Positions 32,579 to 50,214 of a stretch of DNA of 64,000 nucleotides are shown here, in pieces (the stretch's first letter is position 1; each line of letters begins with the position of its first letter). Location of the stretch: NCBI GenBank assembly GCA_032821775.1, contig JAVLRN010000016.1, positions 124,001 through 188,000 on the forward strand. The letters are read 5' to 3'. Both the position numbers and the translations under genes were made by a program. The DNA is from Sanguinoderma infundibulare (lineage: Eukaryota; Basidiomycota; Agaricomycetes; Polyporales; Polyporaceae). The notes beneath the pieces are model-generated. The model searched no databases. It saw nothing but the letters and a program-made list of their open reading frames with translations, and had not been told where the DNA came from.

Positions 32579-34025
32579 ATGAACGGCAACATCTCTTCCA
32601 ACAAGCTCGTCTTGGTACGACTATCCATGTTGTTTGCTACCGTTTCAAGCCGCCCACTAATCGGGCACGCAGGTTACTGGCGCATCGGGATACATCGCTT
32701 CTCACGTCGTGCAAGATCTCCTTGACGCTGGGTATCGGGTCAGAGGGTGTGTCCATCAATCATGTTCTCAGTCTTGACCGCCGCTGACAGTCCTCGTAGG
32801 ACTGCTCGCGGGAGCAGGTTAGATCTCATTCGCGACTTTTGGAACGGAACGAAGGAGTTCGAAGCCGTGCATATGGACAACATCGCAACGAGTGATCTCA
32901 CCGACGTCCTCAGAGGTGAGGATTGCACGCTTATCTTCCCTCCACCCCCTTGCATGACCGACGTCGATCATAACAGGCGTCAGTGCGGTGATACATATCG
33001 CTTCCCCGCTCCCCGGGAAAGAGGACCCGGAGCACGAGATTCAAGTCAGTGTCAATTCCTTTTCTTTTTACGCTAACTACTGAACGCACGACGTAGAGCG
33101 CCGTAGATGGCACCAAGAATATTATGCGTCAAGCAATGGCTCAAGGCATCACGAAGTTCGTCGTGACGAGCAGCTGGGTTTCTCTTGTAGACCGTGAGTC
33201 GCTGTGGTGATCATAACCGGGGAGACATCCGCTGACCGTGAGCGACCTTGTGTGACAGCCGGAATGAACGACAGCTACAGAGGTCTTACGATCTCCGAAA
33301 AGAGTGCGTAATGCGTATTGATCAATTGCGCCCTGGTGGACAACCCAGTGACGAGCCATATTTCGTACAGATTGGGGGAAGACATCCCGCGCGGATCTGC
33401 TTTATCCGGGCCGCAACGACCTGTACGTCTACGGCGGCGCAAAGATCTTTTCAGAGCAAGCTGCGTGGGAGCTCAGTCACGAACATCCCGAGCTCGACGT
33501 CGCGACCAGTAAGCCTCTCTCGCCACGACATTCTCGTTGCTCACACAGACAACCGCAGTACTCCCAACCTACGTCTACGGCCCGCACATCCTTCCGGTCT
33601 CCAGGTCGACCCTCGCTACCGTCGAACTCGTCTACCAGCTCATCGACGGCGAGCCCGGCCGCCCGATCCCCTTCCAGCCCATCCCTTTTTACGTGGACGT
33701 CCGCGACATCGCCCGGGCGCACGTTCGCGCTCTCGAACTGCCGCCGCTGCCCCCCAACGTTGATCCCGAGGAGAAACGCTTCCTCATCTCGAACCCGAAC
33801 GTCGCCTTGTGGGCCGACGTCGTCAAGTACCTCTACGACACGCGCCCGGCACTGCGGGACAGGCTCCCTGCGCTGGACAGGCCTCCGGTGCTTCCGGGCC
33901 CGCTCTCGAGGAACGACACGACGCACGCGAAGGAGGTGTTGGGGATGAAGGAGTACATCGACTGGCACAAGATCATCAACGACACGATCGACTCGTGCCT
34001 CGAGGCCGAGAAGACTTGGAGATAA
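32579..34025 (+). CDS. Gre2-like NAD(P)H-dependent aldehyde/ketone reductase (SDR copy 5)
   Basis: Intact family member with a longer first exon: 32579-32614 (MNGNISSNKLVL, 36 nt), 32673-32746, 32800-32915, 32977-33044, 33097-33193, 33259-33303, 33371-33508 and 33559-34025. All inner exon lengths equal those of copies 2 and 3. The nucleotide motif is VTGASGYIASHVVQDLL and the catalytic motif YGGAK (YVYGGAKIFSEQAAWEL). The region before it is FVVTSSWVSLVDP. Exon 8 gives LPTYVYGPH and ends IDSCLEAEKTWR, without the AxxAGSxxPADAG-type tail of copies 2 and 3. That short end is shared with the copy at 54753. Sequence differs more from copies 2 and 3 than they do from each other, so it is likely an older paralogue. 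About 355 residues. Confidence 0.9.
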
Positions 34026-35017
34026 TCGATCGGGGCCATGCCGCGAGACACCCAGAACAATCGGGATGACGTCATTTAAGAGCAGTTCGCGTTGACGTTT
34101 GTTTTCAGAACACATTGCGTTCCTGTAGTCCCCACACGCTTGCTGTCCAGCAGCGCCACAGACGACATTCATATCTTCTCTGTGACCGCCTAGCTGACCG
34201 TTCTCAACTGACGCTCCGTCGCTTGTATTCTTAGGGTTTGGTTTACAGCGTTGTATCTTTTAGTTTCTGTATTGTATGCACATGGGATCTCCGAGACTTG
34301 TTGACTATATCTCAGATTGAATACGCTCGTGTAACCCCCCCCCCCTCTAGTCTTTTGTCTATATGGTTATTAGCTTACGTACTGTATAGTTATCCATTTA
34401 AGTCATGTGTATGAGTATCGGTAGTCCTCCTGTGTAGCCTAACATTGTTGTATTGTAGCACCAGAACCGGCGTCGTATATCGGTATCCGAGCGGAAGAGG
34501 TCCTGCACGCCTAGATATTTGCGCCGGAAATCCTCGAGCAGAGGCCCCCACGAACCTGCCCTGGGATTGTAGCAATATGGACGTCGTTCGGATATCGACC
34601 AGATAAACCCAAAATGATATTGCCAGAGGTCCATCCGCGCACATCACACAAGTCCCAGTACCGTATTGCCATGATAACTGGTATCCACCCGAAATGGTTG
34701 CCCGAGACTGCCACGTCAATTTCAGTTGCGTAGTGTAATCTTCAGAAGACCACAGTGGTGCTCTCAGCTGCAGAACCGTTGGTGCAGTGGCATACGCTGC
34801 CGCGCCGGTTCGTTGATATCGTAACGAGCCCGGTTCGAATAATTGCGCGGCTTCTTTTTTATCAATATTCATCAAATTGGCAGACACTTCAAGTTTCGAC
34901 ATCGGCCAGATGTCTAGGACATCCACGCGCGTCGACGTTCATCACGCTCGCGGACATTTTGCCTGTCTCGCCCGTACCACGCAACATGGTCCATGCCCAC
35001 GTCCCAATGGCAAGAAC
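34026..35017. other. Gene-poor stretch
   Basis: Includes a run of 12 C at about 34337. The minus frame 34390-34926 (178 codons) is Thr/Arg/Leu-rich and not recognisable. It may once have been downstream exons of the P450, but I could not match the heme-binding FxxGxRxCxG motif. Confidence 0.4.
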
Positions 35018-35919
35018 TTAGAACACGCCTGGAATTGTTTCACCTAGAAAGGACACCCGCGTTGCGGACCAATACACCTGTCTATTCGACCGCGTCGCTT
35101 CAGCCTCGGCGCGCTCGCTCTCGAGCACAGTCAGCTCCTCGAAGCACGTCCCCCGGACGGTCAACACCAAGGGGAACGGCTCCGGCCCGGTGATCAATCC
35201 GGTGGTGTACGCCGTCGTTGACGGCAGGATGCGGTTGCCGTCTGCGCAGCCTCCGCAACAACAGCCTGCTCTCGAGGGACTGGAGAGAGCGGTATTGCGC
35301 CGACGCGGTCGCACTCAGGCTGGCTTGCATTAACTAGTTGGGCCCACCATCCCACGTTAGACCGCCCGCACAAATGCCTGAAGCGTCGGTGAGGACTTAC
35401 CGCTCCCCACTTCTTGTTCCCCTCTGCGTGAAGAGAAGGGGGATTTGAGACTTTAACAGCACAACGGTGAAGGAACACTGACGCCATGATGCTCCTCGGG
35501 CGTGCGGAATAGATGTCAGCGCGTTTGTCGAGCAAGTCCCATGCCGCCTGAGCCGTCCCCAACACTGGGATGAGAACGTCAAAACAAACCACCGCGACAA
35601 CGCAACGAGATATCGAGCATACTAACCACAGGCTTGCGCCCCAAGTAGAAAGACACGATAGGTCCTGAAAGGCACCGTTACCAGGCCAAACGTCGGTCCT
35701 AGAACCCGTCGACGCTACGATGTTGACTGGACGCACCGTATTTCCTGCTCCAAGCGGTGAACGTCTCCCAAGGCCGGACGCGGGGGATATCGAGCGTGTT
35801 GTCGCCCAGAACGACGACCACGGGGGACCGGGGGGCATCCCGCCCGGACGGCGGAACCACTGGGACCAAACGAGTAGGAAAGAAAGTAGGGAAACGAACC
35901 CGACGACAAGCGATGACAT
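35018..35919 (-). pseudogene. Cytochrome P450 N-terminal relic
   Basis: The start at 35919 gives a membrane anchor (MSSLVVGFVSLLSFLLVWSQ), an arginine turn and the proline hinge MPPGPP. The next segment, LDIPRVRPWETFTAWSRKYG, is one base out of frame with the anchor, so the first exon is shifted. Next come GPIVSFYLGRKPVV, then LGTAQAAWDLLDKRADIYSARP (B helix to C region), and near 35250-35330 SLQSLESRLLLRRL (D helix region). The C-helix WxxxR part is degraded. The I helix, ExxR and the heme cysteine are not found within the next kilobase. It would have been an ER-anchored heme monooxygenase of the multicopy basidiomycete type. The frameshift and truncation make it non-functional. Confidence 0.75.
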
Positions 35920-36686
35920 GATACCGAATTCTCTCTGTAGAGGAGACTTCAACCTCGACTGCACGAGCTTGAACTGGGAACGGGGCCCCGGACAACAGAG
36001 GGCCCGTGGCGCAAAATATACACATACTCGAGCGCACACGCCGGCCCCGCGAAGCGTACCAGCGGGAGTCAGCGCGCATCAGCACCAAACAGGCAGAACA
36101 TTCCGCTTTTGGGGCGGGTATGAGGCCCCGCGCTACGCCCGCCGAAGAAGCACATCAAATGCCGTCTCCGCGTTTTGCACTTGTGACGCACACCTCGGAC
36201 ACGTAGTCCCTCGGCATAGTTTGGCTGCGAGCGGAGGTACGTCAGTTCGAAAACCCAGGAGGAACCATACAGATAGGGAGCGAAGGGTGGAACGGCTTGA
36301 AAGACCGAATCAAGTTCATTGAGCGACGCAAAAGTAGCGATACACGGTGCTCGTGCTGGGGCATGCCGCAAATCTAAGCGGGCACGTCGGGAAAGCCTTC
36401 ACCCCAGAGAGATGCCCGTAGTCGAGTGTTCTTTGGTGCCTGTGGTCGATCATGGCTCGCACAACCCCGCGGCCTGCATAGGCGCACCGTGCCCGTTCAT
36501 CGTCAGACGTGAGACCATGAGGAGGGATTGCAAAGATATACACACCTTCGACTGGCTCTCAGCGTCCGATCCGATGACGGACGATGCGTCCGGGAGCGTG
36601 AAGCCCGGGCCGGCGCCGACAGGTATGTTCGAAAAGCTTTTGCGGGCGTTGATCCTGAGAAGTAAAAGCAAGCAATCGATCATCAG
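35920..36686. other. Intergenic, nothing recognised
   Basis: Lies between the P450 relic start and the 3' end of the DUF6534 gene. The frames on both strands look like shadows. Confidence 0.4.
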
Positions 36687-38464
36687 TCATCTTCGACGAC
36701 GTGCGCACTCAAGAAGATTTCGAACGGACATGGCAAGGAGCGAGTTCGCGTATACTAAGGGTGATGCATCAGCGAGTGACCAAAGACGGATATGCGGGAA
36801 AGGCGGTGACGTACGGTTGTTGATGGTGTTGTACAGCGCGAGGTAGACGAGGTTGTTCGGCATTGCTACAAACTGCTTGCAAGTCAGTGTCCTCATAGGT
36901 CCCGAGATAATAGAGGGGAACGCACACAGATGAGTATTACTATATCCATTATGCTACGAGCACACACATATCAGTCGAAGAAGTATCTCGCGCTATACGA
37001 GTACTGACCTAGTGAGAGCCCCGCTCGTTAAAGAGAACATCAGGACCCGATTGAACAGATTGGTGGTACTGGAGATGCCACAATGAATGCCTGTACGTCA
37101 CGAGCTCGAGAGTGAGTGCAGACGTACTTCTTGATGGGAGACTCGTTGCATCCAAGGATACGCCACAAGGATGCAGCAATAATGATGTCACATGCAGCCG
37201 CAAGAGCCAATGATGCCGTGTAGTAGGCCTACAACATGATCAGGGAGTTGCAGAGCGACTACGGTTGGAGGAGCATACGGTGATTCTATGAAAGTTGGAG
37301 AATTGCGGGTACTTGAACCTAATATAGTCAGTGAGCGAGGGTCATCTCGAGAGGGGCTCCAGACGTACTCGAGAGTCATCACGACTAGATGAGCAGGATT
37401 TGAAACTTTAATACGGGAGATGAAGAGTATAAATGATGGACATACCGATCCCAAGCACTGAATGATGGACGTGAGCTTGCTATGAAAACCGTCGGCATAC
37501 CGGAGAGGGACATACCGAAGTGAGCGCCGGTGAGGGACGTCTACCACCGTACGTTACTCGACACAGCCAATGATCTCGGTATAGAGTGCCACTTACAAGA
37601 AGCGCGACAAGCCACAGATTGCATCGCCGGCCGGTCTTGTCCATGACTAAGTCGAGACTCGTTTTCGCGTCTGCAAAGACTTAAGAAGGTGCTAGCACTC
37701 ACCGATGGACAGCCGCCGTATGTAAAATCTTGGAACGTCGCGTAAGCTACAAGTTGAGACACCGCGAAGACCAGAACAAGACTCACATGTGGATGGAAAA
37801 GATGATGAGTGTCTGTAATGGATTGCGTCAACGAATGACGCGGAGAGACAGGGTGGGATAACGAACGGTGAGAAGCGTCGTGACCTATCCACGCAAGCAA
37901 GCGCCACCAGTCAGTATCCGAAGCAACACGCAGCGTGGGGCCAGAAGAGACTCACATCATCCGATCTGTGGACCCAGACGAATGCTCGTGTCACTCTGGA
38001 GAAAAGCGATGCAAGTACAGACCGACGCACACTCTCGTCAGGAATTGGGCCGCAGGGCGTCCTTCGTCGATGATCAGAGCGCGGAACAAGTATGCACAGA
38101 TGAGAAGCGTATGCGCCGTTTCGAGAAGCCTGGGACACCAGATGAGGAGACGGAGAAGTCGGGACGTTGTAAAACGCTCACCAGATGAAGAGGACCTGGG
38201 AGGCAACGCTGGAGCGTAAGGATCATGTGCATCACGGAGGGATTCGAAGGGGTTCTCACAAACGACTTGAGCCACCACTTGTCCTTACTCCAGCTTCTCA
38301 TAATGTACACGCACGTCTGCTGAGTGGTGAGACAGTATAGCCTGAGTGTAGCGAATTCAGCGGCGAACAGGCAGTACGGTGAGGGAAGCAAAAGGAATGT
38401 ACATTGCTGAGCAGACGTCGCCGATAAACAAAGCGCCGAGGGAGGGAACCAAGGACATAGACAT
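36687..38464 (-). CDS. DUF6534 membrane protein
   Basis: Multi-exon gene for a seven-helix membrane protein of the DUF6534 family (PF20152 at its C-terminal part), restricted to basidiomycetes and of unknown role. Start ATG at 38464 gives MSMSLVPSLGALFIGDVCSAM, the usual LGAxxxG first helix. The next exons give LTTQQTCVYIMRSWSKDKWW and then LLETAHTLLICAYLFRALI. Later exons give YYTASLALAAACDIIIAASL (about 37190-37230), TTNLFNRVLMFSLTSGALT (about 37015-37070) and AMPNNLVYLALYNTINN (about 36830-36890). The last exon reads YANSLLAMSVRNLLECARR, close to the family ending YANSLLAxLNARK, and stops at 36687-36689. At least six short introns are implied; exact borders of the middle exons are uncertain. 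No disabling change was seen. Confidence 0.72.
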
Positions 38465-39848
38465 CGAAATACGCAGTGGGGACGGCAGAGAAACAAAGAG
38501 AAAGTTATGAGCGGGGCAGACGAAGGGGGCCCAAATATAAGTAGTTGTCCTCGACCATCTCCGACAAACGTATGTCATCGTAGGCGACGGCGAATTTTTT
38601 TGACATGGCGCATCGAGCATCTCGGGGTTGGAGGCGGAGGCGGGGCTGCATGCCGAAGCTCAATCTGCCAATGAAGAGGTGTGGAGAAAGTTCGCTGAAG
38701 ACCAGCGCGGAGGGTGCTGCCAATCAGGAGACCCATCTCGCTCGCCTCCGCGGGCTAGCAGGGCGCGGATGTCTTGCATCTGTGCCTCGAGGATTTACGG
38801 CCTAGGCACACGCGTCGATGCTGCACTCTGCGAAGAGAGCTAGGATCGAAGCTCTCGGTAGCCGATGTCGTCTCCAGCCCCGCGGTATCTGTGGACCGTC
38901 GCTGATGAGCATGAGCAATTCCGTCTTTCCAATCGAGCGAAACCTCACCCAGGAAATATCGCGCACTCCTCTCCTTTCTCTGCTTACGAGCCAGCATCTC
39001 GCCGAGTGATGTCGCGGTGGCATTGTGCAGAGCAGGATGGGATGATGATGGTGGTGGAAGACTGTAATAAGCGAGATGATGGCGTTGCCACGATCCGCAA
39101 CCTTCCGCTTCCCTTCTCTTCAACGGGTCTTTGGCAACTCTTCGCCTCGTCCGCGGACTTTGCGCGGTCGACCCCAGCTCGTCACATTGCCGCAGATGAG
39201 GAGTCCACTGTCGTCAGATGCTCGTGGAATTCTGCGATTGGACTCGATGAACGCTCGGGCCTGCTGCCTTGTCATCAGCTTTACTCGGGCCGACTGACAG
39301 CCCAAATTCTCACCTGCTGTTCGGAAGGTTAGGTGGAGTCCAAGAGAGTCCACTCCGTCCACTTTGAACTTTGTCCGGACGAGCTAATCGGTAACCGGAG
39401 GGATAGAATGATGGGCAAGTGGAAAGGCGGAGACACCCCTGGGCGCTTGTGTTGCGCACTAGCGGACACTGAAATTTAGCGTCCGAATGATAAATTCAGA
39501 ATCATCGGAGTTACGTCGGAGTAGTATATGTCAGCTATTCGGTCTTTCGGATGCTAAACTTCAATGTCCGCGGTAGACGACAATTCTCGTCCTCTGACAA
39601 TGCACCGTCAAATCCCGCTGACGCTGACCGGAACAGATCTCGCATTAACACGTACTCGTGGTGTGACAGAGGTGAATATTTGAATAGTATACAAAACGGA
39701 CTATATCTAACGACACGAGGGATACTACAATTGGTCAATCAAATCATCTATATGGACCGGGACCTAGGGGGCTATAATTCTGAGATTGCAACGTCCACCT
39801 ACTGCCATCCATATCGTACAACAGCACACCCTACGCACCGAGACCTCC
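38465..39848. other. Intergenic, nothing recognised
   Basis: Upstream of the DUF6534 gene and downstream of the hydroxylase. Short opposing frames at 38605-39360 are not recognisable. Confidence 0.4.
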
Positions 39849-42540
<2,692 letters not shown>

Positions 42541-45500
42541 GGAGAGTAGTAAGAGCGTGAAAAGGGAAGATAGCCAAGAAGGGTCGCCGAGGATGGTCGG
42601 GCGTAGATGTGAGTGATGGGGGGATGAGGGTCAACCTGGTGTCCCCAACGTCTGAATATATATGCCCAAGTGCAGCCGTCCAGATCGGGAACGAGAAGGA
42701 CCATAACTAGATACTGGTACGTCATCCAGCCTATACAATACCACACCGAGAGCCAAGTCGAGCAGAGTTCATGCAATCCGTCACAATTTACGTACCTTCT
42801 GGAGCCGTCGTGAATGCGAGCGGACGGGACACCGGCGTGAAGCCCATCCGACAATGAAGGGACTTCCTTCGGCGCCATCCCGCTGCATCGGTGCCCACAG
42901 CATTGGGGCCGCGCTATTCCCTTGACTCCCAAGTACACGCCGCCCCACATAGTCGCGCATCGAAGTATCGACGTGCGGTACTTAGGGGGAGATGCTAAGG
43001 AGTAAGCGTTTCCCCCACCCATACCGCGAATCGGTAAATCACGCCACATGGGCAGGTCCTTAGCGCCATGGAATTGGAGCGATTTGAACGGAAACTTCAG
43101 CGATGGGCTACATATGGACGGTGTCAGCGAATCGGTAGAAACCTGCGCCGAATAGCAGGGTCGAGCCGTCGACACTCGGACCTGACAATCCCGGCGCTCC
43201 ATCTAATCTTGGCGGGTTCTGTGACTGACGTTGGAATGTGGAAGACGTACGGCGTCAAGGCTACTGTCAACCATATGCTCTCTCCTGCACAGAAACTGCC
43301 AAAGCAGATGCTAGAACAGGGGAGCATTCACGCATTAGCCTCGGAAGCGAAGTCGACGTCACCATTGCACAGACCTTTGACAGAATCCGAACACGCCGCG
43401 AGCAAGATTATGATCGCGCGCGGGTGATTCGAGGCCGAGCTCGTAAAGTGCTTCTGGAACAACTTGAAGTCGGACGGACTCTTGCATGCGGCCTCATCGT
43501 GAAGCATAGCGCCGCTCTGTGGGGACCCAGTGCGGAAATGGGAGTAAAATCATTCAATGGTGTTTAGCAGACAGCGGGCAACGAACCGGGTGCTTACTAA
43601 GCAGACGCGAACATGGCATGCGAGGCGCGCAACCGTAGCCTTCCTCCACGCTAAGTCCTGGATGCCGTGCTTCTGCCAGTCAACCGCGATCGTTACAGCG
43701 CCCCCTTCCATCGTTGCACTGCCCCAAACTGCCAGGCTTCTCCAGCATCACGCCTGATTCGCACCATTTTGCATAAGAGGCACCGTGCTTCCTCAGCTGT
43801 AAGTATCCGGCCTCACTCGGATCGACGTTCGCACCCACGTTGGCCCGCCCTCATGCTGTGGAGAGAGTTACGGTGGTATCAACGTAACTTGTAAGCTGAA
43901 GCTCTCCGCCCCCGACTAAGAGCCGCTCGCCCGCCCGCGCACGGAGACAGCGTCGCGCTTCTTCGGGCGTTCCGATCTTCCAATGCCGAACGGCTCGGTC
44001 CCAGACCGGGTTCGAGAGCATGAATTGTCTCATCCATGAAGGCCGCCTGCACAGTTGGGAAGGGGGGACTTGAATGCGCACAATATATTGGCAACGTTGT
44101 TCATGCTACGCTTCGGGCGTGGCATGGCCCATGGGGGACACCTGGAGAAAGGAACTCAGAGTCGTGTACATCGAGAGTGGTTCGGGCTGCTACGAACCAA
44201 GGGAGATCACTGCGCTCCAGTGCAGGATTTCTCTTACGATATTCCCAATATGCGGACCTTCGAAAGTTGACAGCCGGTTTGTGCTGACAATCTTCTGGTC
44301 TAGCTCTCTTGCGCAAACCACTGCGTCCCTTGATTGAGTGTCGTGGCGAGAAAGAAGTCGAGGAGCGCAGATAAAGTCCAAGATAGCCTCAACTGGAGTA
44401 ACCGTCTCAGCGGGTACAGGCCGACCATTGATTGTCGGCATGTGCCGGAACGCTGGGGAACCACCCATACGTTAGCAACACGATCTGCGCCGTGATACAT
44501 GTGGCGTGCTTACAAGCTAGGCGAGTAAATGACGCCTTTTCGGCCAGGGAGGCCGCGAGCAGCCTCGAAGGCGCTCAAGATGAGTAATGTCTCTTCCCAA
44601 GCGCGGTTAGAGCCAACGTTCGAAGTCCCTGCGCCACCTCTCAGCACACTGTCGGGATAGTGGAGAAGCAGATTATTGGTAGAACACGTACCGCATTGTT
44701 TATTCATCGCGCGCTCACTGTCCCCGGATGGAACTTGAATGTCCCCCAAAATTTCGAAGGAATCACCGCGGCGGCTCCGAAGGGTTGACTCGAGTATCGC
44801 CTCCGTGTCCGCTGCGGCAGAGGCGGAGCGCGAGCAGGGAGCGGTGGAGTTTACGTAGGGTCTGCGGAGCCCAAAAGCGACTATATGCGCATATATAGAT
44901 GGTCAGGGTACAATTCCACCCCCTGCGAGGCTGTCAAAGGCTACCGGTTACTTACCGGGGATACGCGGGTAGTAGGCTTCGATCGATCGTTTGTGGGCGG
45001 CGTCGTGGGCAGTGCGCGTACATCCGAGTCGGAAACCCTATAAGAAAAGCAGTAAAGGGCTATATCACGGCGTCCAGAAACTCAGGAAACTGGACTTCTT
45101 TACCAAAAAAACTGCTTAGATGCCAAAGCATCGAGGTAAGGGCCGTTGCCCTCTGAGTCTCATTGCAGACGTGGCCGGAGGAAGGGAAGAAGAGAGCCAA
45201 ATAAGCGCCTTCAGGTGAAGTTCAATACGCGAACAAATAGGGACAAACAGAAGTGAAACACGTTGCGGAGGGCACCGTGAAAGCCTCCCCTCACTGTGCC
45301 AGTGGGCATGCAGAAAGAGCTCATGCTCGCTTAGCAAACACTAACATGCTGGCATGCATAAAATGCGGGAAAATCGCCAGTGATCCATAAAATTACGAGC
45401 TGGTCATATCCGAGAGAGCAGGGGGCATTGAGGGGCGATACCTCTCCGGACATGGCAAGGCAAGAGACGCCGAGCAGCGGCATCATTGGCATGACGCTAG

Positions 45501-45802
45501 ACCCAGCTAATAAATGAAGATGGATTCTCAGGGAAACACCGAAAAAATGGTTTGCAAGCTACGGCCATAGTCGTAGACGTCCAGGCGGGGCAACAGATAT
45601 TCTGCCAGGCCGGTCACAGCTGCGAACAGTACCCTCCAAATATCGCGCATGATCATCCATCTATACGTCTACAGCCCAGATACAAGGGACATTTTTGAAA
45701 AATACATGAAAGTCGTTTACACATGAGTTCGCTGGAGTGATGTCGTGGTGGGTAGTCGAGTACTATGCACAATGACGGTGATGATGACCTGGTCCGAGTC
45801 GT
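42541..45802. other. 3.3-kb stretch between the hydroxylases with an unidentified relic
   Basis: At about 44340-44745 on the minus strand, several frames give well-composed peptides (for example RGGAGTSNVGSNRAWEETLL and LPGRKGVIYSPSL; then AFRHMPTINGRPVPAETVTP). They look like exons of a real but decayed gene that I cannot name. The long minus frame 42537-43202 lies over the promoter of hydroxylase copy 1 and has poor composition. Nothing else is recognised. Confidence 0.35.
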
Positions 45803-48590
<2,788 letters not shown>

Positions 48591-49705
48591 GTTGGTTGGG
48601 ATGTAGATGCGAAGTAGCAAGGGGACGGCGTTTGCTTTAATGCACCTCCGACGGACGTTCTTAAGTACTTGCGAGGGTTTACGGGTATATTCCACAAGCG
48701 CGGAGGATTGGGAAGTGTTATTAAAGTTTACTGTTGTGGATAATCGACCTCCGTGGTTCTGTCAGCTTGCTTGCATGAAGCTGTCGGAGGGCGTCTGAGC
48801 GTGTGAAGAGATCCATTCGATCCGGAACGGTGACGAGGAGAAGGTTACTTGACTTGACAGCGGTGCTAGTCGTCCATTCCAAGGACCGGGGACGTCGGAG
48901 GAACGATTCACGGCGAAGCTCAATCCGGACTTGGCATTGCAGGATCCTGGAGGCACAGAGCTAGATCCAAGATACAGCAACGAATGCATAGCGAAGAAAA
49001 AGTCACAGATCACTTCCAACAAACTGGAGAATGAATAGAAGAAACGGACGCACGGAGACGAATTCCCGATTAGTGGAGAGTCGTGCTGTGGGCCGACGAT
49101 GAATAATTTTGACCAGTGCTGACGAATAGCGCAGAGATAGCGCAGCCGAGCACGTTAACAGGCGACAGCTGGAAGACTTGAATCGCGCCTTGCTACTCAC
49201 CTCATGGAGAAAGGGGGGAAGTTGAGTTGCCAAACGAGTAACAAGCGTCCGAAGGAGCGCTCAAGCCATTACGTAGTGGAGTACTGCCACTTTGTGCGTG
49301 CGCTCAATATCATATCCGGCTACCATGATCGCAACAATGAGAAGGGATGCTGTAGAGACGAATTAGCAGGTTCCAAGCACCATGTCAACAACAGCACTAA
49401 CCTCAACTCCGACTCGGAGGAATCAAAGTCCTCTCGTCCATGAGTTACATGGTCGGAATCGGCTTTCTCGATAGGCGTCACTCGGTCGCAAAATGCTCCG
49501 AGACTGCAAGCTTCTGCCACGTTGATGCTTGCACCCTCAGAAGTTATCGTCCCTTTCATGGAACGTCAACGCAACCGACAGAAGTATGATGCACAATAAG
49601 GCCGGTCTCAATGCAGTAGGCCAGAGTACGTGATCTTGAATAGAAAACACACACACTGCACGTTGCTCCATGGCCTGCGATCAACATGAGTTATTGTTTT
49701 TCTCA
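48591..49705. other. Intergenic, nothing recognised
   Basis: Upstream of hydroxylase copy 2; short unassigned frames on both strands. Confidence 0.45.
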
Positions 49706-50214
49706 GAGCAAGGGGTAGCCGAGAAGTTGAGCGCCGACACGGAGACCTGGGGGGAGGGGTGGGTGGTCAGCCTCCCGTATCCCCCCAAACGAAATGTTGT
49801 CAGGCTCATGAAAATTTTGTGAAGACACTTGGTGAAGACTTTACAGAGCCCAAAATGGGATACAGGCCTCGTACGTTCGGGTTTCGTGCCTCAAAACTTG
49901 CGGAAGGCCTTCACGGAGGTGATTGCATGAGCGGAGCGACCAAACCTCGAAACTGGCGCCCATGGCCAAGTCCAGTCTGACGCTCTCCTCGACACCGAGG
50001 GAGGGCCACACCTCCTTCCGCATGAAGACGATAGCGCAATGCCAGATTTAAGGCCTGTTTCCGGGGGTAGGGGTTGGGGGGGAGTGGTATCGCCCAGATT
50101 CCGTCCCCGAAAAATTCAATATTGGTGGTGGAGGGGGTCCCCCCGGCCAGATTGGCGACAACCCAAATTTTAGGGCATTGAGTCAAGAGAAAAAGGATTC
50201 GCTACCCCTTGCTC
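49706..50214. mobile_element. MITE-like element with 14-bp inverted ends
   Basis: GAGCAAGGGGTAGC at 49706-49719 is the perfect reverse complement of GCTACCCCTTGCTC at 50201-50214. The 509-bp interior has no credible gene and has G-rich and C-rich tracts. A short perfect inverted repeat, small size and no coding capacity fit a miniature inverted-repeat element. No clear target duplication was seen. Confidence 0.55.
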
